NCBI GenBank assembly: GCA_004794785.1
Contig: SJOL01002271.1
Coordinates: forward strand, 7,583 to 71,582
DNA from: Opisthorchis felineus
Lineage: Eukaryota > Platyhelminthes > Trematoda > Opisthorchiida > Opisthorchiidae
Direction: 5' to 3'
Length of the DNA stretch: 64,000 nucleotides
A program made the position numbers and the translations under genes. Positions 10,767-23,171 of this stretch are shown here, one piece after another. Under the pieces are notes generated by a model that made no database searches, had not been told where the DNA came from, and worked only from the letters and a program-made list of their open reading frames with translations. The stretch's first letter is position 1. Each line of letters begins with the position of its first letter.

Positions 10767-11331
10767 CTGAAACCTTTAACTTTCTGAAGGAAAATGGCGA
10801 AGTCATGGTACAATTATTTAGTTTTGGAAAGAAGGGATGAAGCTATTTTTTGTTGGGCTTGCAGGTGAATAATCACAGAACCAAGTACAGAGTGATGGCC
10901 ATGGGTTTGACCAGAAGTAAGGAATATTTGTAGATGACTGGATATGGCTAGGTGAAAGTCACTTGGTCACCTCAAAACTCTGGTGCTTCGCGGTTAACCA
11001 AAGCCTATTGAAGAAATAGAGTAATCTCTTAATTGAGAAAACGCATCCCCGCAAAACTTTTGGGCATCTTCATTTTTTATGGTTTTCTTTGTTGCTTCAC
11101 AGCTTTTTTTCGTTGCCTTGTAAAAAGAAAGATAACTGACGGTATTTTAGAAAGATGTGGGGGAATTAGCGAAAAATCTGCACAAAGTATTCACGATTTT
11201 GATGCTTTCTCACGCACAAGTAACCTCATTCAATTAGCGTCAGTTTGGTAACAGAAGCAATCCAGACACAGCAAAAGTATGTGCAAATAGATGCAGGAAT
11301 TGATGAATCCGTATTAGATAGGTAGACATAC

Positions 11332-11493
11332 GTTAAATGACAGTTGTGTGCACAGTATCTTTGTAAACATTTCTGCCGCTCTAAAAATGTGGCCGCACCT
11401 GAAGCGTACGGGGACACAATTGAACTTTGGACTTGAGGCCTCGAAACTCCGCACGATGATTGTCCCTGCATGACTTGCTCAACAATTTCCACT
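11332..11493 (-). CDS. Candidate exon upstream of 10530-10766
   Basis: A 54-codon open stretch on the minus strand, with donor TTTAAC/GTATGT at 11331 leaving two bases of a codon. The upstream acceptor (CTAAAG) has a poor pyrimidine tract, and an in-frame stop lies just before it. The peptide contains VEIVEQVMQGQSSCGVSRPQ and a Cys-containing end (CLQRYCAHNCHLT). The phase fit to 10766 is the main support. Confidence 0.27.
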
Positions 11494-11549
11494 TTAGTTG
11501 GCGTTCAATGAATTTTGACGGATAGTGTTGCTTACCCTGGCGGTAAGTA

Positions 11550-11606
11550 GCCCGGACAGCTCAGTCGGTAGAGCATCAGACTTTTAATCTAAGGGTCCAG
11601 GGTTCA
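11550..11606 (+). pseudogene. 3'-truncated tRNA-Lys copy
   Basis: It matches the intact tRNA-Lys genes from the first acceptor base through the D arm, the anticodon TTT and into the T loop (GGTTCA). It then switches abruptly to unrelated GTTTTTTGTGTGG. The 3' T-stem and acceptor strand are absent, so it cannot fold or mature. Two substitutions are seen (GGACAGC for GGATAGC, TCTAAG for TCTGAG). Confidence 0.9.
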
Positions 11607-11705
11607 GTTTTTTGTGTGGTGGAGCACGATAACAGATAGCAAATTATGGAAACTTTAAAAGCGTGTTTTATGTTGGAGGGATTTTTAAAGCTCACTTTCA
11701 AACAG

Positions 11706-11852
11706 AACAAGAGAAGGACTGTTCAGACTAGTGATATGGGCGTGAAAAACATGTTTAAATGCAAGCAAGCGCTAATGAAGAACGTGATCACGAGAGAAAC
11801 AAGTAGAGTGAATGTACGCCACCAAGCCTGCGGGTCACCTGATAGCAAATAA
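11706..11852 (+). CDS. Candidate 3'-terminal exon next to AATAAA
   Basis: The acceptor GCTCACTTTCAAACAG ends at 11705. The frame is then open for 48 codons to TAA (11850-11852), and the stop runs straight into AAATAAATAAA. The peptide is basic (starts NKRRTVQTSDMGVKNMFKCK). The poly(A) signal overlapping the stop is very close, and AATAAA is common in AT-rich DNA, so support is moderate at best. Confidence 0.22.
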   Translation, partial: NKRRTVQTSDMGVKNMFKCKQALMKNVITRETSRVNVRHQACGSPDSK

Positions 11853-12536
11853 ATAAACTATTTTTCAGGAATGCGGAAATATTCACATATTAACATTGGG
11901 ACAGGAAAAGGGTGCAACGGGACAGGACTGAAGTCTTGTCTATCCACTACAGAAAAGAAACCATGTTCCCCGTTTGGATTAGAGAGTGCAGACTATAACT
12001 GGGGACACGCCTTCGATTAGGGTTATTCGTGGATGAGAGCCCTTTGGGGCCAGAGTAGGTGGGCCAAGTGGGTCGAAGTTCATTCAGATATCGTCCTCGA
12101 CCATTGCATTCGTGGGGTGGGGGAGGAATCTATCGTCTGGGTTCACAGGTTCTTACATAATTCTTCTAAAGCTTCTACTCTGCAGTGCAAGGGCCAACCA
12201 AATTAGGCGGTGTGTTACGCAGCTTCAACTAGTCTGGGCCCATTTTTTTCACGTCGTTGCACTTGAAAAGCAAATTGGTACATCGAAGTGGCCATAGTCA
12301 GGCATCGAGCTTCAACTGAACTCTTACCATCACCGGAGTCCGCAGCCAGCATGGGGAGAATATGAGCATGTGATAAAAAGAAGTTAAGCAAAGGAAACTT
12401 CGCTTCTTCATTTTTCATACACTTTATCGCTTCTCACCTGCTGGCACCTGCCGAGGCACGTATTGAAACTAATAATGGAAAATCTCCGTCATGGTCACTT
12501 CAGCATGGACGTGGTAACAACGCCGGATGTATGAGG

Positions 12537-12716
12537 CTGTAAAGTAACATAATATACTAGAACACAATGCAATATAATATAATATAACACACTAGTACAG
12601 TATGAGTAAGAGTCTAGCTAATAAAATATGAACTGATGTAATTAGGATAATTTAATTAACATAGTAACATAATGTAACATAATATAATATGACATCGTAT
12701 AATATAATATCCCACA
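12537..12716. repeat. Low-complexity AATAT/AACAT-rich tract
   Basis: Degenerate tandem ATAAT/ATAAC units with little else. It abuts the S1 copy that follows and may represent its A-rich or simple-repeat tail expanded by slippage. Confidence 0.8.
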
Positions 12717-12736
12717 ATGCAGTACTATATAAAGAT

Positions 12737-12916
12737 CGTTCAGTTGTAGCACCCTTTCGGTGCCTAACTGCCACGCCACCAGAAGGAAACAAGAGGGCTG
12801 GGATACTGTCAGGTTGCCCAAGTCTAGACAGGGTGGTCGAGAGGCAGAGGTCGGGTTCGAACCACGACCTTTCGGTCAGTAAAATCGCGCCCTAACCACT
12901 GAGCCATCTCGGCCAC
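12737..12916 (-). mobile_element. S1 tRNA-derived SINE-like copy (best preserved head)
   Basis: On the minus strand the head reads GGCCGAGATGGCTCAGTGGT and then a perfect B box GGTTCGAACCC. The shared body CTTGGGCAACCTGACAGTAT and the tail ending TGCTACAACTGAAC follow. The 3' end abuts the AT-rich tract at 12537-12716. The A and B boxes are the best of the three copies. Confidence 0.75.
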
Positions 12917-14455
12917 TGTCAGCTGATTGGTGATAAAAGATCACAATCAACGTTGCATGGATTGATGGTAGTGTGGGGAGAGATTTCGTCCTGTAAGTGA
13001 AGTTGATCTATGCCTAAAAGTTGAGAAACACTGCACAGTGGTTATTGGGAATCATTAGCACTGTGCGTCTCAAGAAATCCAGAGAGTTCCGAAATCCGCA
13101 CAGAGGTTGAACACTTGGCAGTCTGAGGCATAGTCTGAGGCGTGCGAGTGCGCAGAAGGAATTTCTGGCAATCACTGGCTTTTTATCAGTCTGTGTTCCT
13201 GCAATCACGGCTAGTGGCAGAATTCAAGCTTTATGCTTTATAGACTGATCAAACAGAAGGCTCGCCGGACAATCTCCAGAAAGTACACTGTGTCTGTTCA
13301 ACTCTGGAGCAACACATATTCTGTCTGCACTCCTTTCTTTGCATACAAGGCATTTCAGTCTCATGCACAGCAGTCCAGGATTAAAGCGTAGTTCTTGGGT
13401 CAATAGCTCAAAAGTTAAAGCATGAGGATGATTACCATGAGCTCCTGGCTTTCTTCCTGCTCCTTTCAGTATCCTGGCCCCAGCGTCTCCTTGGGGTCAC
13501 GTGTGTAGCACGTCTACAGAGGGTGTTCTACATAAGTCAGTTCATCAATTCGATAAAATTTTAGCTTAAAAGTATGGTCGCATAAAGCCAATAGTTCAGA
13601 TGGCATCATAATTGATTTCGTACACTATGCTGTTATCACTCCTTGCTTGTCTGCATGACAACGTAAGAGATTCGTGATTGGGCCTTTCACATGATACTAA
13701 ACGTAGTGGAATCCTGTTTGTAGCTGATCCCTGTACTTGTTTCGGTACACGTGGTTTTCACCAGCGTTTCAGAGAAACGTAGCGGAACCCATATGTTCCA
13801 GGACGAGTGTGATGAAAGACGTGAGAAACAGTCGCATACAGTCAGCTCCACAAGCTTGGTAATCCTTCATGCCTTTATTTCTCCTTATTGTGAATAGATT
13901 TAGGACCAAGACGAGCGGATGTGTTACCACAGTCCACCTTTTCTTCGATACTGTAGAAAAAAAATATGCCTATATGCCCAAGAACTGGAACGTTTGGTTT
14001 GCCTTGATCAACGTGCTTCCACTATTTGAGTTTTCACGCGTCTTTGATGGGTAGTGATATAGCTAACATCCGTTATTGGGTTGCGTTATAACTAACGAGG
14101 GAAAAATTAATATTACCTTATTACTAGTATAATCACTGTTATTATTACCATTATCAAAATTTAGGTTGAGGAGCCAAGGCATTAGCAGCTGGAAGGGTGA
14201 CAAGTAGCTGGATGTTGTCCCTTGCAATATAGGGACAAGTAAAAAATTTGTGCAGCAGTGACGATAAAAAATTTTGAATTTCAGTTTGTTCGGCTAGTGC
14301 AGGCAGGCAGTGGACAGCTTCGGGGATGTCCTCCCTTCGGCTTGTGCCACAAACCAACGTTGCACAAAATTATCATCCAGCCCTTTGGCATAATTTTCGT
14401 GACCTCTAGCCTTCCTTGGAAAGGTAGAATTTCTCAATCAGAAACGGAATAGTGG

Positions 14456-14812
14456 ACTTAATATATTACTTATAAGGTTGCTGAAAACTCCTCGATAGCC
14501 CACGACCGGTTTCGCCCTTTTTGGGGCTCATCAGGCAGGCGCAGTCCCCGAGTTTCCGTCGACCTTATGTTCTACTTGAACCCAAATTGGACAGCTTTTG
14601 ACAAATTCACTCATTTATATATCAATCTGGTTTTGCGAGAGACTCATCTGGAATCCAGCTGGATCTCTTGTTAACGATGCTTTTAAGCAACTGAATGTGC
14701 TTCACCAGGGCGCCTCATGTTTCAGTTGGTACCATATGCAAGATATCCCAATACATTGTATACTGGGCTGCCAAAGAGTTTACAGTAACCTTGTGAATAA
14801 TGTCTATACGTC
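14456..14812 (-). mobile_element. R1 hammerhead repeat, near full-length
   Basis: It contains the minus-strand hammerhead at its left, then the full body (AATTGGACAGCTTTTGACAA, GCGCCTCATGTTTCAGTTGG). At the right end the ribozyme's 3' flank reappears in the opposite orientation (GGGCTGCCAAAGAGTTTACA). The outer 40-45 bases are therefore inverted repeats of each other. It may be a palindromic insertion product of a hammerhead-bearing retroelement. Confidence 0.8.
14498..14540 (-). ncRNA. Hammerhead ribozyme, type I, intact (R1)
   Basis: On the minus strand, in order: GCCTGC (stem I 5'), CTGATGA, stem II GCCC/GGGC with loop CAAAAA, GAAA, palindromic stem III ACC/GGT, C17 of a GUC cleavage triplet, then GTGGGC. 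The last pairs with GCCTGC through Watson-Crick and wobble pairs. Every catalytic residue of the hammerhead core is present. Cleavage is predicted after the C at 14504. The short palindromic stem III suggests activity as a dimer, as in other retroelement hammerheads. Confidence 0.88.
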
Positions 14813-15641
14813 AAGCTAACCATGTCAAAATAAGAGGACTGTTCCAACGAGATTTATTTGAGCATAAATTGCGGTAAAATACCAGTAGATTGTTCAGAAT
14901 GGCTTGTAAAGTCGACGTTTTTCTATCCGCAAAATCACCGGAACACGGGAATACTAATCCAACATCAGTTAGGGTCAACAGAATTTTTCCTCGGACGAAC
15001 GCAAATGCCAATAGGTGAAATCAATTTTCTCCTTGCTTCTACAAATTCAAGATTTTAGCATTCTTTCCTTGCAACCGAATACATCACTGCTTTCTTGTTA
15101 CTCTCCGTTTTTTTTACAAATTTTGTTTAATCCAACATGTGATGTATCACATTAAGAAAAACCATACCACGCTTCTGAATGCATCAGCCTCGTCAAACAA
15201 CTTTAGGATATTAGTGTTGTTTGCCTCTATAGGGTATAAATAAGTTGGTGATTGTTCCAAAACTCTTAGCGTGACAATAGGGAATTACCGTCACAAAAAT
15301 TGGCAGTAAGCGTGTGATTAAAGATGGCTAAAACCAGGACGTTAATTGAACGGTTCCTCCGAACATTAATTCCATTGAGTACCAGAAAAAGGGAAACATC
15401 TAATATCGGTCCCAACGTGTTTGCACAAAATGGATGCTAAAATCAAACCTTCCTCAGTTTTGTCCACAGAAGAATTGAGAACTGTTTTGGTGCCACTCAA
15501 AACTGAATGTAAACGCAGCTGCGCATTGTTCGGTTGTGGAGCCAATAGAAAAATAAAACGGCAAACCGTTTCGATGCCACAGAAAAGGATCTAATTTCGT
15601 GGCCTCACCAACTGTGCAAACACCACCGAAATATATTTAGC

Positions 15642-15989
15642 ATGACTGACATTCTTGAAGACCGTGGTTCACTGCGCTGGATGTATTTTACACAGGCATG
15701 TGAGCTGTTTGATTATTTCATATCACAGTATTACGTTCAGATTACGTTCACGAACATGGGTCAGTCGATGAAACTTAGCTATAGTTGCGCTCAAAAAGCC
15801 CAAAGAGTATCTATGCAAACATACGACTCACTTTTATGGTTACGTGTTTTTAGTATACCTGCGTTCATGTTGGCCTCCAAATACTTGTCAGGGTACGCAT
15901 TGTTTCAAAATGTTTCCTTTGTCCTCTCTACACACTTTGGATGCGCTGTCGTACGGACAACACACTTGAATGTGTTTGATTCTCAATAG
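15642..15989 (+). CDS. Long ATG open frame, coding doubtful
   Basis: A 115-codon ATG-initiated frame ending in TAG. The peptide is plausible (MTDILEDRGSLRWMYFTQAC at the start, with aromatic-rich stretches), but no splice sites, domain or poly(A) signal support it. It may be a chance frame. Confidence 0.18.
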   Translation: MTDILEDRGSLRWMYFTQACELFDYFISQYYVQITFTNMGQSMKLSYSCAQKAQRVSMQTYDSLLWLRVFSIPAFMLASKYLSGYALFQNVSFVLSTHFGCAVVRTTHLNVFDSQ

Positions 15990-16462
15990 TATAAATCTTG
16001 AGAAACCTGTACTATTGGGTCTATTTTGACTTCCTGTAAGCGGTTTTCTCATGCTTTCGTCCGACCGTCATTGCAGAACACTCGTTCAGTGAAACATGCA
16101 TAGCCATGGACTCACTTCAGCAGCAATTCATAGAGTTGCACGGAGTTAATGCTTGATGGCGTCTGTCTGAACTTTGTCTAACACCTTATCAGTTGGGTTT
16201 ATGATCGCCAGAGGACCGTAAACAGCAAAGTGCAATCAGGTCACACGATTTGAAAGCGCACAGTCCCTTGGATCGAGTGACCGGAACACACGTACTTAAT
16301 ATAGCGTGATTTCAGACCCCATAATATGAACGTGACAAGGCTGAAGGGGATTTTTAGTGAATTAGTTGTTTCTTTAACTCTCCATAGGAAGGTACAACCC
16401 AATTTTTTAAACACTCCAAAGTGATGACGTTGATGGATGGCTTGATAGAAGCAGACTTTCAC

Positions 16463-16570
16463 CAGTTTTTTCTCCAAGCTTTGTGTCGTGCCTTTTCGAA
16501 AAGCAGGCAGTGGCTTAAGTTCAGAGTGAATCGTTTCTGGTAAACGTGTATTCTCCGTTAGGCATTTCAA
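16463..16570 (-). CDS. Candidate internal exon, unknown protein
   Basis: Minus-strand exon of exactly 36 codons between acceptor GGACTTTACCAG and donor AAACTG/GTGAAA, phase 0 to 0. The peptide starts LKCLTENTRLPETIHSELKP and ends in a Lys-rich stretch. The open frame continues past the donor, so the exact end is uncertain. No family was recognised. Confidence 0.25.
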
Positions 16571-17467
16571 CTGGTAAAGTCCGGGTCAACCATCGGGTTT
16601 TATCCATCTTCAACAGCAAATTCAGTTCTGTTCGACGACATTATTTTCCATAACTATTTACACTTTATTGGAAACACAGCCACACTATCCAAATGGTATT
16701 TTGCGAGCCACCCGAAATTTTATCACAATTCGCCCAAAATCCAGGTTGTTGTCGTTATGTTAAACTTTGTCATACCTGCACCTAAAAATAAACTTTTGAA
16801 GCTGTAAAACACAGATAACTTTGGCAGAAAATCGCGATTCCAGTGAAAGATCAGTTTCCCCTCTGTCAGTTTATTATGTATACATTGTGTAACTTTTGAG
16901 CAAAGTGATCAATTTAATGTAGATGCAAAAAGCAGAGTATGGCTTTTCTGCGTGGCTATAAGTTTTTCAAACGATGAAAAATTAAACATTTGTAGGGTAG
17001 TAATGATCCACAAACTTATAGGACTGTGACGGGCCAATTGCAATTATTGCCATTACACATCAATCAATAAACGTGCTAAAACGTTAGTTTGTACTCTAGG
17101 CCTTTAGGTAGGACTGACAAGCAAACCTGTCATATGCCTGTCACACATGCTTTGCTGACAAGCTCTATTAAGAGCGAAACTTGAGCTCAGTTCTTTCCCG
17201 TTTTGGTGTGGACTCAGTGGGATAAGTGGTGAGGAGTGTTTGAGTGTGTTCAAATGAGAGTGATGTGGATGGGAAGCAATTAGTCACACACTTAGCTGTC
17301 TTGTATATTATTCACTGTCAAGGATATACGTGAGACTGTTAGTCCTCGAGTTGTTACGAAGGTTCTTTACTCAACTTCACTACAAGTCATCTCTGCCTTA
17401 GCTGAGTGGGGAACCAATCAGAAATGGGGCTGATGCGTCACGAGTAAGGTTTCATTTCATCTTTTAG

Positions 17468-17551
17468 CATTTCTGCAGAGTTCCAGCTACAATTCTGTGG
17501 ACATGTCTACTGTTGAGCGCTTCAAACACGTTGCTGTGTTCAGCATGCAAG
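17468..17551 (+). CDS. Candidate internal exon, unknown protein
   Basis: Very good splice sites: acceptor TTTCATCTTTTAG (17467) and donor ATGCAAG/GTAAGT (17552). The phase 1 to 1 frame encodes FLQSSSYNSVDMSTVERFKH followed by VAVFSMQ; a phase-0 frame is also open but less natural in composition. The exon is antisense to an open minus-strand frame (17464-17646), which is treated as a shadow because its splice context is poorer. Confidence 0.33.
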
Positions 17552-20392
17552 GTAAGTTGACGACAAAGAATTTGTACCTGTTGCCAACGCCATGGGCGTT
17601 TGATTTCTAGCTCTCTTTCGATTTTATTCACTGTCAGTAACGACATTCTGAGCCAACCTTTATTATCACCTTTTAGTTATATCTGAGAATTCGCCGAGAT
17701 TCTTGGCAGCATATATCGAAAGCACCGGGGAGATGAGCTCATTATCAGTCAACTTACTTTGTACTTCCTGTAGTGAAAACTCGCACCTCAATGAACTCTC
17801 AAACATGACGTAGACTTTATAACATCATGTACTTTAAATCATGAAAACGCAAGACTCCAAACTTCCATTCGTAATCAGTTAGCCTACGTGTTTTGAATAG
17901 TGCTCCATGCTACGGCTACCAGCGTAACGGCGGATACTACTGATTAGGAATGCGAGTAGTATGTGGTTTTCCCGTAACTCCGCCTCGCGTCCAATGGAAG
18001 GTGCACCCCCATGGGGTTTATTACGGAACTTGTAGAAATTCTTTGCAGCGTTCGTTTACAATTGCGTGATAGTCAATGGATTTCCACGAAAGTTGAAGAA
18101 GACATGTGAGGATGTTCAGTTTTTGAATATGAGGTGCATATGAGATGTTTACTTTCCTGTCCAACATTTTGTATCGATTTAGTTGGTGTTTCCTAGTAGG
18201 CGACTCCTCGGTGAAAGGCTTTCTCCTTACACTGGTATTACAGAACAAAAGGAAAGCTAAAGTCAAAATAAGGGATTGCTGCTCTAGAACTTCTCCGTCC
18301 CTACCAATATGTTAACAAAGCTTAGCACAGTGTGCGGTTGGGTGGGTGAATCCTCCTTCCTGCTTGCGTTCATATGGTTAACAAGAGAGTGATTGATACC
18401 TCATGTGATTGACTAGTTGAAGAACAGCTTTGTCGTAATTTATTGGCTCGTCCACGACTTGTGCTGAATTGTGGTCTGGGTGGCTTGTATTCGCCCGGTT
18501 CGTTGAACAGCTTCCTTCTGGCAGGTTGCATAGCAGTTCCGATTGGTTCGTTCACCGGCAATGCTGAGTTGTGGTCTGTCTTTGTCCAATTTGATTGACT
18601 GTCCCAATTCCTTCTATCTTTGGCAGTTTTCTGTCTGCATTTTGATTGGCTCGTTGCAACTTTCATTATATCTTCATCCGAACACCGAGGTTCATGTCGG
18701 ATGTCTTTTTCAGTCAAAGCTGATTAACAAATGGTCAATACAATGGATCAATACAATTTTGTGCAAAACTACTCTTTTACTTTGCAAGGTGTGGAAACTA
18801 CCACATCGTCACTGTACCCACGAGACGGAAGTAAATATGACTTTCTAGTTGATCTCCAGCAAAGCCGAGGGATTAAATGGAAACAGCTGTGTAACTACAG
18901 CTAAAAGTCCTGTCGACGATTAACCGAAAAAAAACTTGGAAATTCGAAGACAAAACTATTTAAACATCCGTGTCTTCGACTAGCCGTTCGTTGAGCAGAT
19001 AAGGCTGGTAATGTCAGTGATATATCTGGATGGATGAATCCATCGACCCGTGTTTGATCCAATCACTAGAGTGACATTCGTGAGGGAAGCTGGCTCGTCC
19101 GTGTTTTTTTTCACTGAGACCATTGAGGTCAGAGGAGATAACGACCAGATTACCGATATGCACCTCAAAGGAAAGAGGTTATGGGGACTTGATGTTGTGT
19201 TCCAATGTGTACACTTTAGCCGAAACATGCTTGATTTTGTACCAAGGGTAATCCATTGCATGAGGTTCTTCTTGTAATTTCACGGTTTAAATTTTTATTC
19301 AAATATTTGGAAAGAAGGAGGAAAGATTCGCATGACAAGGGACTTATTTGTATGAGAAGTCGTCAGGCTAGGAGGCAGTCAGTACGTAAACAAGTGATTT
19401 GAATCACATGAATAGAGAATGGGTGGGGTTATATCCTGCCTAAGTGCAATTAATCATACTGCAGATCAGCCTCTTCGGCCAAATGGCCTTGGCTTCAACT
19501 ACTAGCTGGAATGTCATGAATCGAATCCTAGTGAAGATTCGTCACATGTGCACTGCTGGTAATTCCCAGTAAGAATGGAACAACAGTACCTCTCCAGTTT
19601 CGGCATAGGTTGACTTCATTTGTAGGTCTAAATCCGTTTTGGAGGTTGCGCTTTTGACAAGGAGTCTATTGGTCTGTAGATTAGTCTGTGTCTGAGGTAA
19701 AATAGGATACAGGCCTTGATGAAATTTCCTATTCACCTCAAAATACAAAACGGATTTGATCAAATCCTTGTAAAACAAGATTTTATATAATTTAGGGATC
19801 TATACATAAAAAATAAGTAAGAAGGATGGGCTTTCATGTGGAAGAAACAAAGTGTTCCGATTGAGGAGTTCTGTTCCGGAGTCCTGTCTTTGCCTATGGC
19901 AGCCAAGCATTAGTGTTGAACACTGATATTATGCTGTCGATGATGACATTTTTCGCTGGCATCCAATGAAAAGACAGTCACTGGACTTCAGTTTTTCTGA
20001 ATAGAAATAAACCTTGATAAATACTATTATCCTCTTGCCTGACATCCTGGTGATATCTCCCCTAAAAAACTGCTCCCATATGACTGTGTTGCACGTCGTA
20101 TCACAACCATCTGTTTGCAGTCTGTGGTAAGATTAATTGAATCTAATCCATTCCAGCTGGCCAGATGTTTCGCTATTTCGGCTTTCTTGACCAGAATAAT
20201 ATTAGTTAAACACATGTTTTGGCAATAAAAGTGGATCCAATTCTTCAGTTGCCCTGTAACAAAGCAAACGTGGATATGGATCAGATTGGGGCAGTATCTC
20301 GTAGATTCGTGATGACTTCGTACGGTGAGCTTTCTTTAGGTCCGAAAACAGTATCTTCCACAGAGATATTTACACATGTCTCGACAGATATT

Positions 20393-20521
20393 CTCATTTG
20401 CATACTAATTTAGTTTTGACAGGAGACTAAGCTGAGTCCAGCTGAATCTCTGGTTCATGTTGGTTCGCTTCAAATGAATGTGTCAAAAAGTTTTCAGCAA
20501 CCTTATTAGTAGTCTAGACAT
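20393..20521 (+). mobile_element. R1 repeat fragment, internally deleted
   Basis: It carries body sequence (CATACTAATTTAGTTTTGAC, GAGTCCAGCTGAATCTCTGG) fused directly to the inverted 3' flank (AGTTTTCAGCAACCTTATTA). The hammerhead box itself is deleted. The ends keep the inverted arrangement seen at 14456-14812. Confidence 0.65.
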
Positions 20522-21180
20522 TTACACATTCTTCCGCAGCTCCAAAAATTCAGCTGTTTATTTGGACAGTTGGCCAGATATCCGCCGAAATACGAAAGAA
20601 GACCCTACAGTTGTGCCCCCACTTGGAAGTTTTGTGTTATCTCTGATGATGTATAAGCAGTCTGAGGTGTGCGTGCATCCCGTTAGCACGTAATGCTCTA
20701 TTGACGGAGCCATCGTCAAGCTGACTGACTGGTTTTCATTTCTTCGGACGAGATTCCGCAGTGGCACTTGAGTTGACTAGAAGACGGGTAAAAATGGCAA
20801 TGTCTTTTACTCCGCTGACGAACAGTAGTGTGAAGAATGCACAACTTCATGATAAAGTCACACTGTATGATAATGAGAGAAGGCTAGGTTAGGAAGGAAA
20901 TGACGTTTAAACTGATGTAGTTTTTAGTTATTATCTTCGTTGATAGGGATTGTCCAAGCAGTGTGCTAGATCTGTATGGTCATGTTTTTGCTACACTGTG
21001 GAAAGATAAATTAACTCAGAATCCAACCCAGAAGGACTCGCTCCTCTGTTTTCTGCATCTCTGTGGAGAATGTGGTCATTCTGTACATTCAGGTAGGTCT
21101 CCAGGATGCAGACAATTGTAATGTGTACTTTACAGCATGCAAGAATGCAAACACACTTGAATCTTAGGTTCAGCCGATCA

Positions 21181-21253
21181 GCCCGGATAGCTCAGTCGGT
21201 AGAGCATCAGACTTTTAATCTGAGGGTCCAGGGTTCGAGCCCCTGTTCGGGCG
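21181..21253 (+). tRNA. tRNA-Lys (anticodon UUU)
   Basis: Complete 73-nt tRNA with discriminator. The acceptor arm is GCCCGGA/TTCGGGC and the A box is TAGCTCAGTCGG. The anticodon TTT (21214-21216) sits in loop CTTTTAA, and the B box is GGTTCGAGCCC. TTTT follows at about 21259-21262 as a probable polymerase III terminator. It is identical by eye to 10262-10334 (-). Confidence 0.97.
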
Positions 21254-23171
21254 GGGCCTTTTGGGGGCAAACTTCTGAGAACCGCGAATCAATCTAACCC
21301 AAGTAGTCGTTCCCCTAGTTTACATTTTATGCCTAATAAGTGAATCTGAACTTCTGGTTCCATTACAAGTCCACTTACCCTGTGAAGATGTTGCTTTCTT
21401 TGATTTTGGCTATCAACTACTTCCATCGATTGTTGGCCACGGAATGTGTACTGCGCCTTGTGGGTACGTGTTTCGCATAAGGCGCACCTCTGGAAGACAC
21501 CTTCCGGGGATTTCAGGACGCACGATCGACGGGATGGAAGGATTAACAATGAAAACTGCCCAGCGGTCTTTTTGCACTACGGTAATGTAACCTCATTTGT
21601 GTTGAGCTGTTTGCAACCGATTTTTAGGTGGGATCTGAATTCGCTTCTCTCATCTAGATAAGATATTCAGCACACTTATACAAGTAATATGCACTAGGTC
21701 AACACGGTGGACCTGCAGGCTCTTCATCATCCATGTCAGCTAGTTCATTTCAAGCGACTGGCCTTGTCACTAGGGAACTCAAATAGGAACCATTAAAGCT
21801 ACTCCATAGGAAGATGTGTTTATGTGTAGAGACAAAACTACAACAATGACTGTTGGGAAATTGATCAGTATTGAGTCATCACGTGCTTTCATATCCGATC
21901 GAAACAGAAGTTGCGAAATGCTTCAGGATATAGTCAGCTGGTTGAATGGGCAGAGTCCAGCCATACAGTCTCATTCATGTGATGGATTATCCTGTCAGCA
22001 ACCATTTGGACACGAAACTTTCAAAATGATAATTCACTAATAAAAGTGAATCTATAGCATGGGGCATTTCGGTTATGGCATTCTAGAATAATCGAGGGGG
22101 AAATGGGTGGTTTAGAGAGCCAGAAAAGGACTCTGCTTGGATGTTATTTCCCAAGTGGGTTGTGATGGAGAAAAATCGTCTCCTGTAGGTGGGTTTCCTC
22201 AAAGGAAACCCATAACATATCATGCTTGTCGCTCGAAACCGTCAAACTGTTAAGAATCACCCTGTTACTCATGAGTAGGCTGATTTGAAATGCAGTATCT
22301 AGGCTTATTTGAAGGCAAGCTTTGATCAGGTTGTCGGAATTTGGCGGAAATGTGGCTGCAAAAATACTTTTCTAACAAGCCGCTCCCTTTCTTCACTCAA
22401 CAGTTCATTAGTTCGTTAATTTATTCATCTACTCATTTAGCAGTTCATTCAACTTGCAGAGCTGGGGGGATAGTCTGTCGTCAGATATTGAACTCACTCA
22501 AGAAAAATAGACTGGAAAATTCGAATCGTACGACGGTCTGCTTTGGCCATAGTCACGACAGGCCTGTGGCCACATTGCATGTCAATGGGTTCTGAAACAT
22601 TCCATTGACTCGGCTTCAACAGTGCCTCACTCGTTAATTACGTGAGTGAAAAATAGGAGTGATCTGGCGATAGAGTATTTCAGGCTCCAGAACTTCAGGT
22701 TCGTGACAGAACCGTCCATGATATCTGCTTCTAGCCTTTTTTAATATTCGTTGGTGTCACCTGTGGTCCAACCGGAATAGGTTGGTTCTCCGTGAAAGAT
22801 CTTCGCACAAAATATCTCAAAAATCAGCAATAAAATCTTTGGTGAGGAGCACTGTAGCGGTTTCAGCACAAATTGGAACTAGTTGCACGAAGGAAGAATG
22901 GGGAAGCATCTAACGATGAGGGACGGAATTTTAAGCAGCCTTGAAGTTAGTATCAATTTTCGGGGTGCGTCTGCAGGCTAGATGTATCCGTATTACTTAC
23001 ATTCTCAAACTGTAGCCCGCAGTATTTGTCTTTCACTACATACTAATTGTTTTGTGAAACATCTTTTGATAAATGAAAACTCCAAGAAGGTTAAAGAAGA
23101 GAAAAACTGCTGCTTACTGGTTTCTAATGTGTCAAGTAATGCTACCAGCATTCCAGGCATCCAATTTTCAG

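Noticed and set aside
14456..14812. R1 as a classical MITE with terminal inverted repeats
   Set aside because: The inverted ends are the hammerhead 3' flank, no target-site duplication was visible, and other copies are head-to-tail or single, so an RNA-based element is the better explanation.
17464..17646. 60-codon minus-strand ATG frame as a small gene
   Set aside because: It overlaps a plus-strand exon candidate with much better splice sites.
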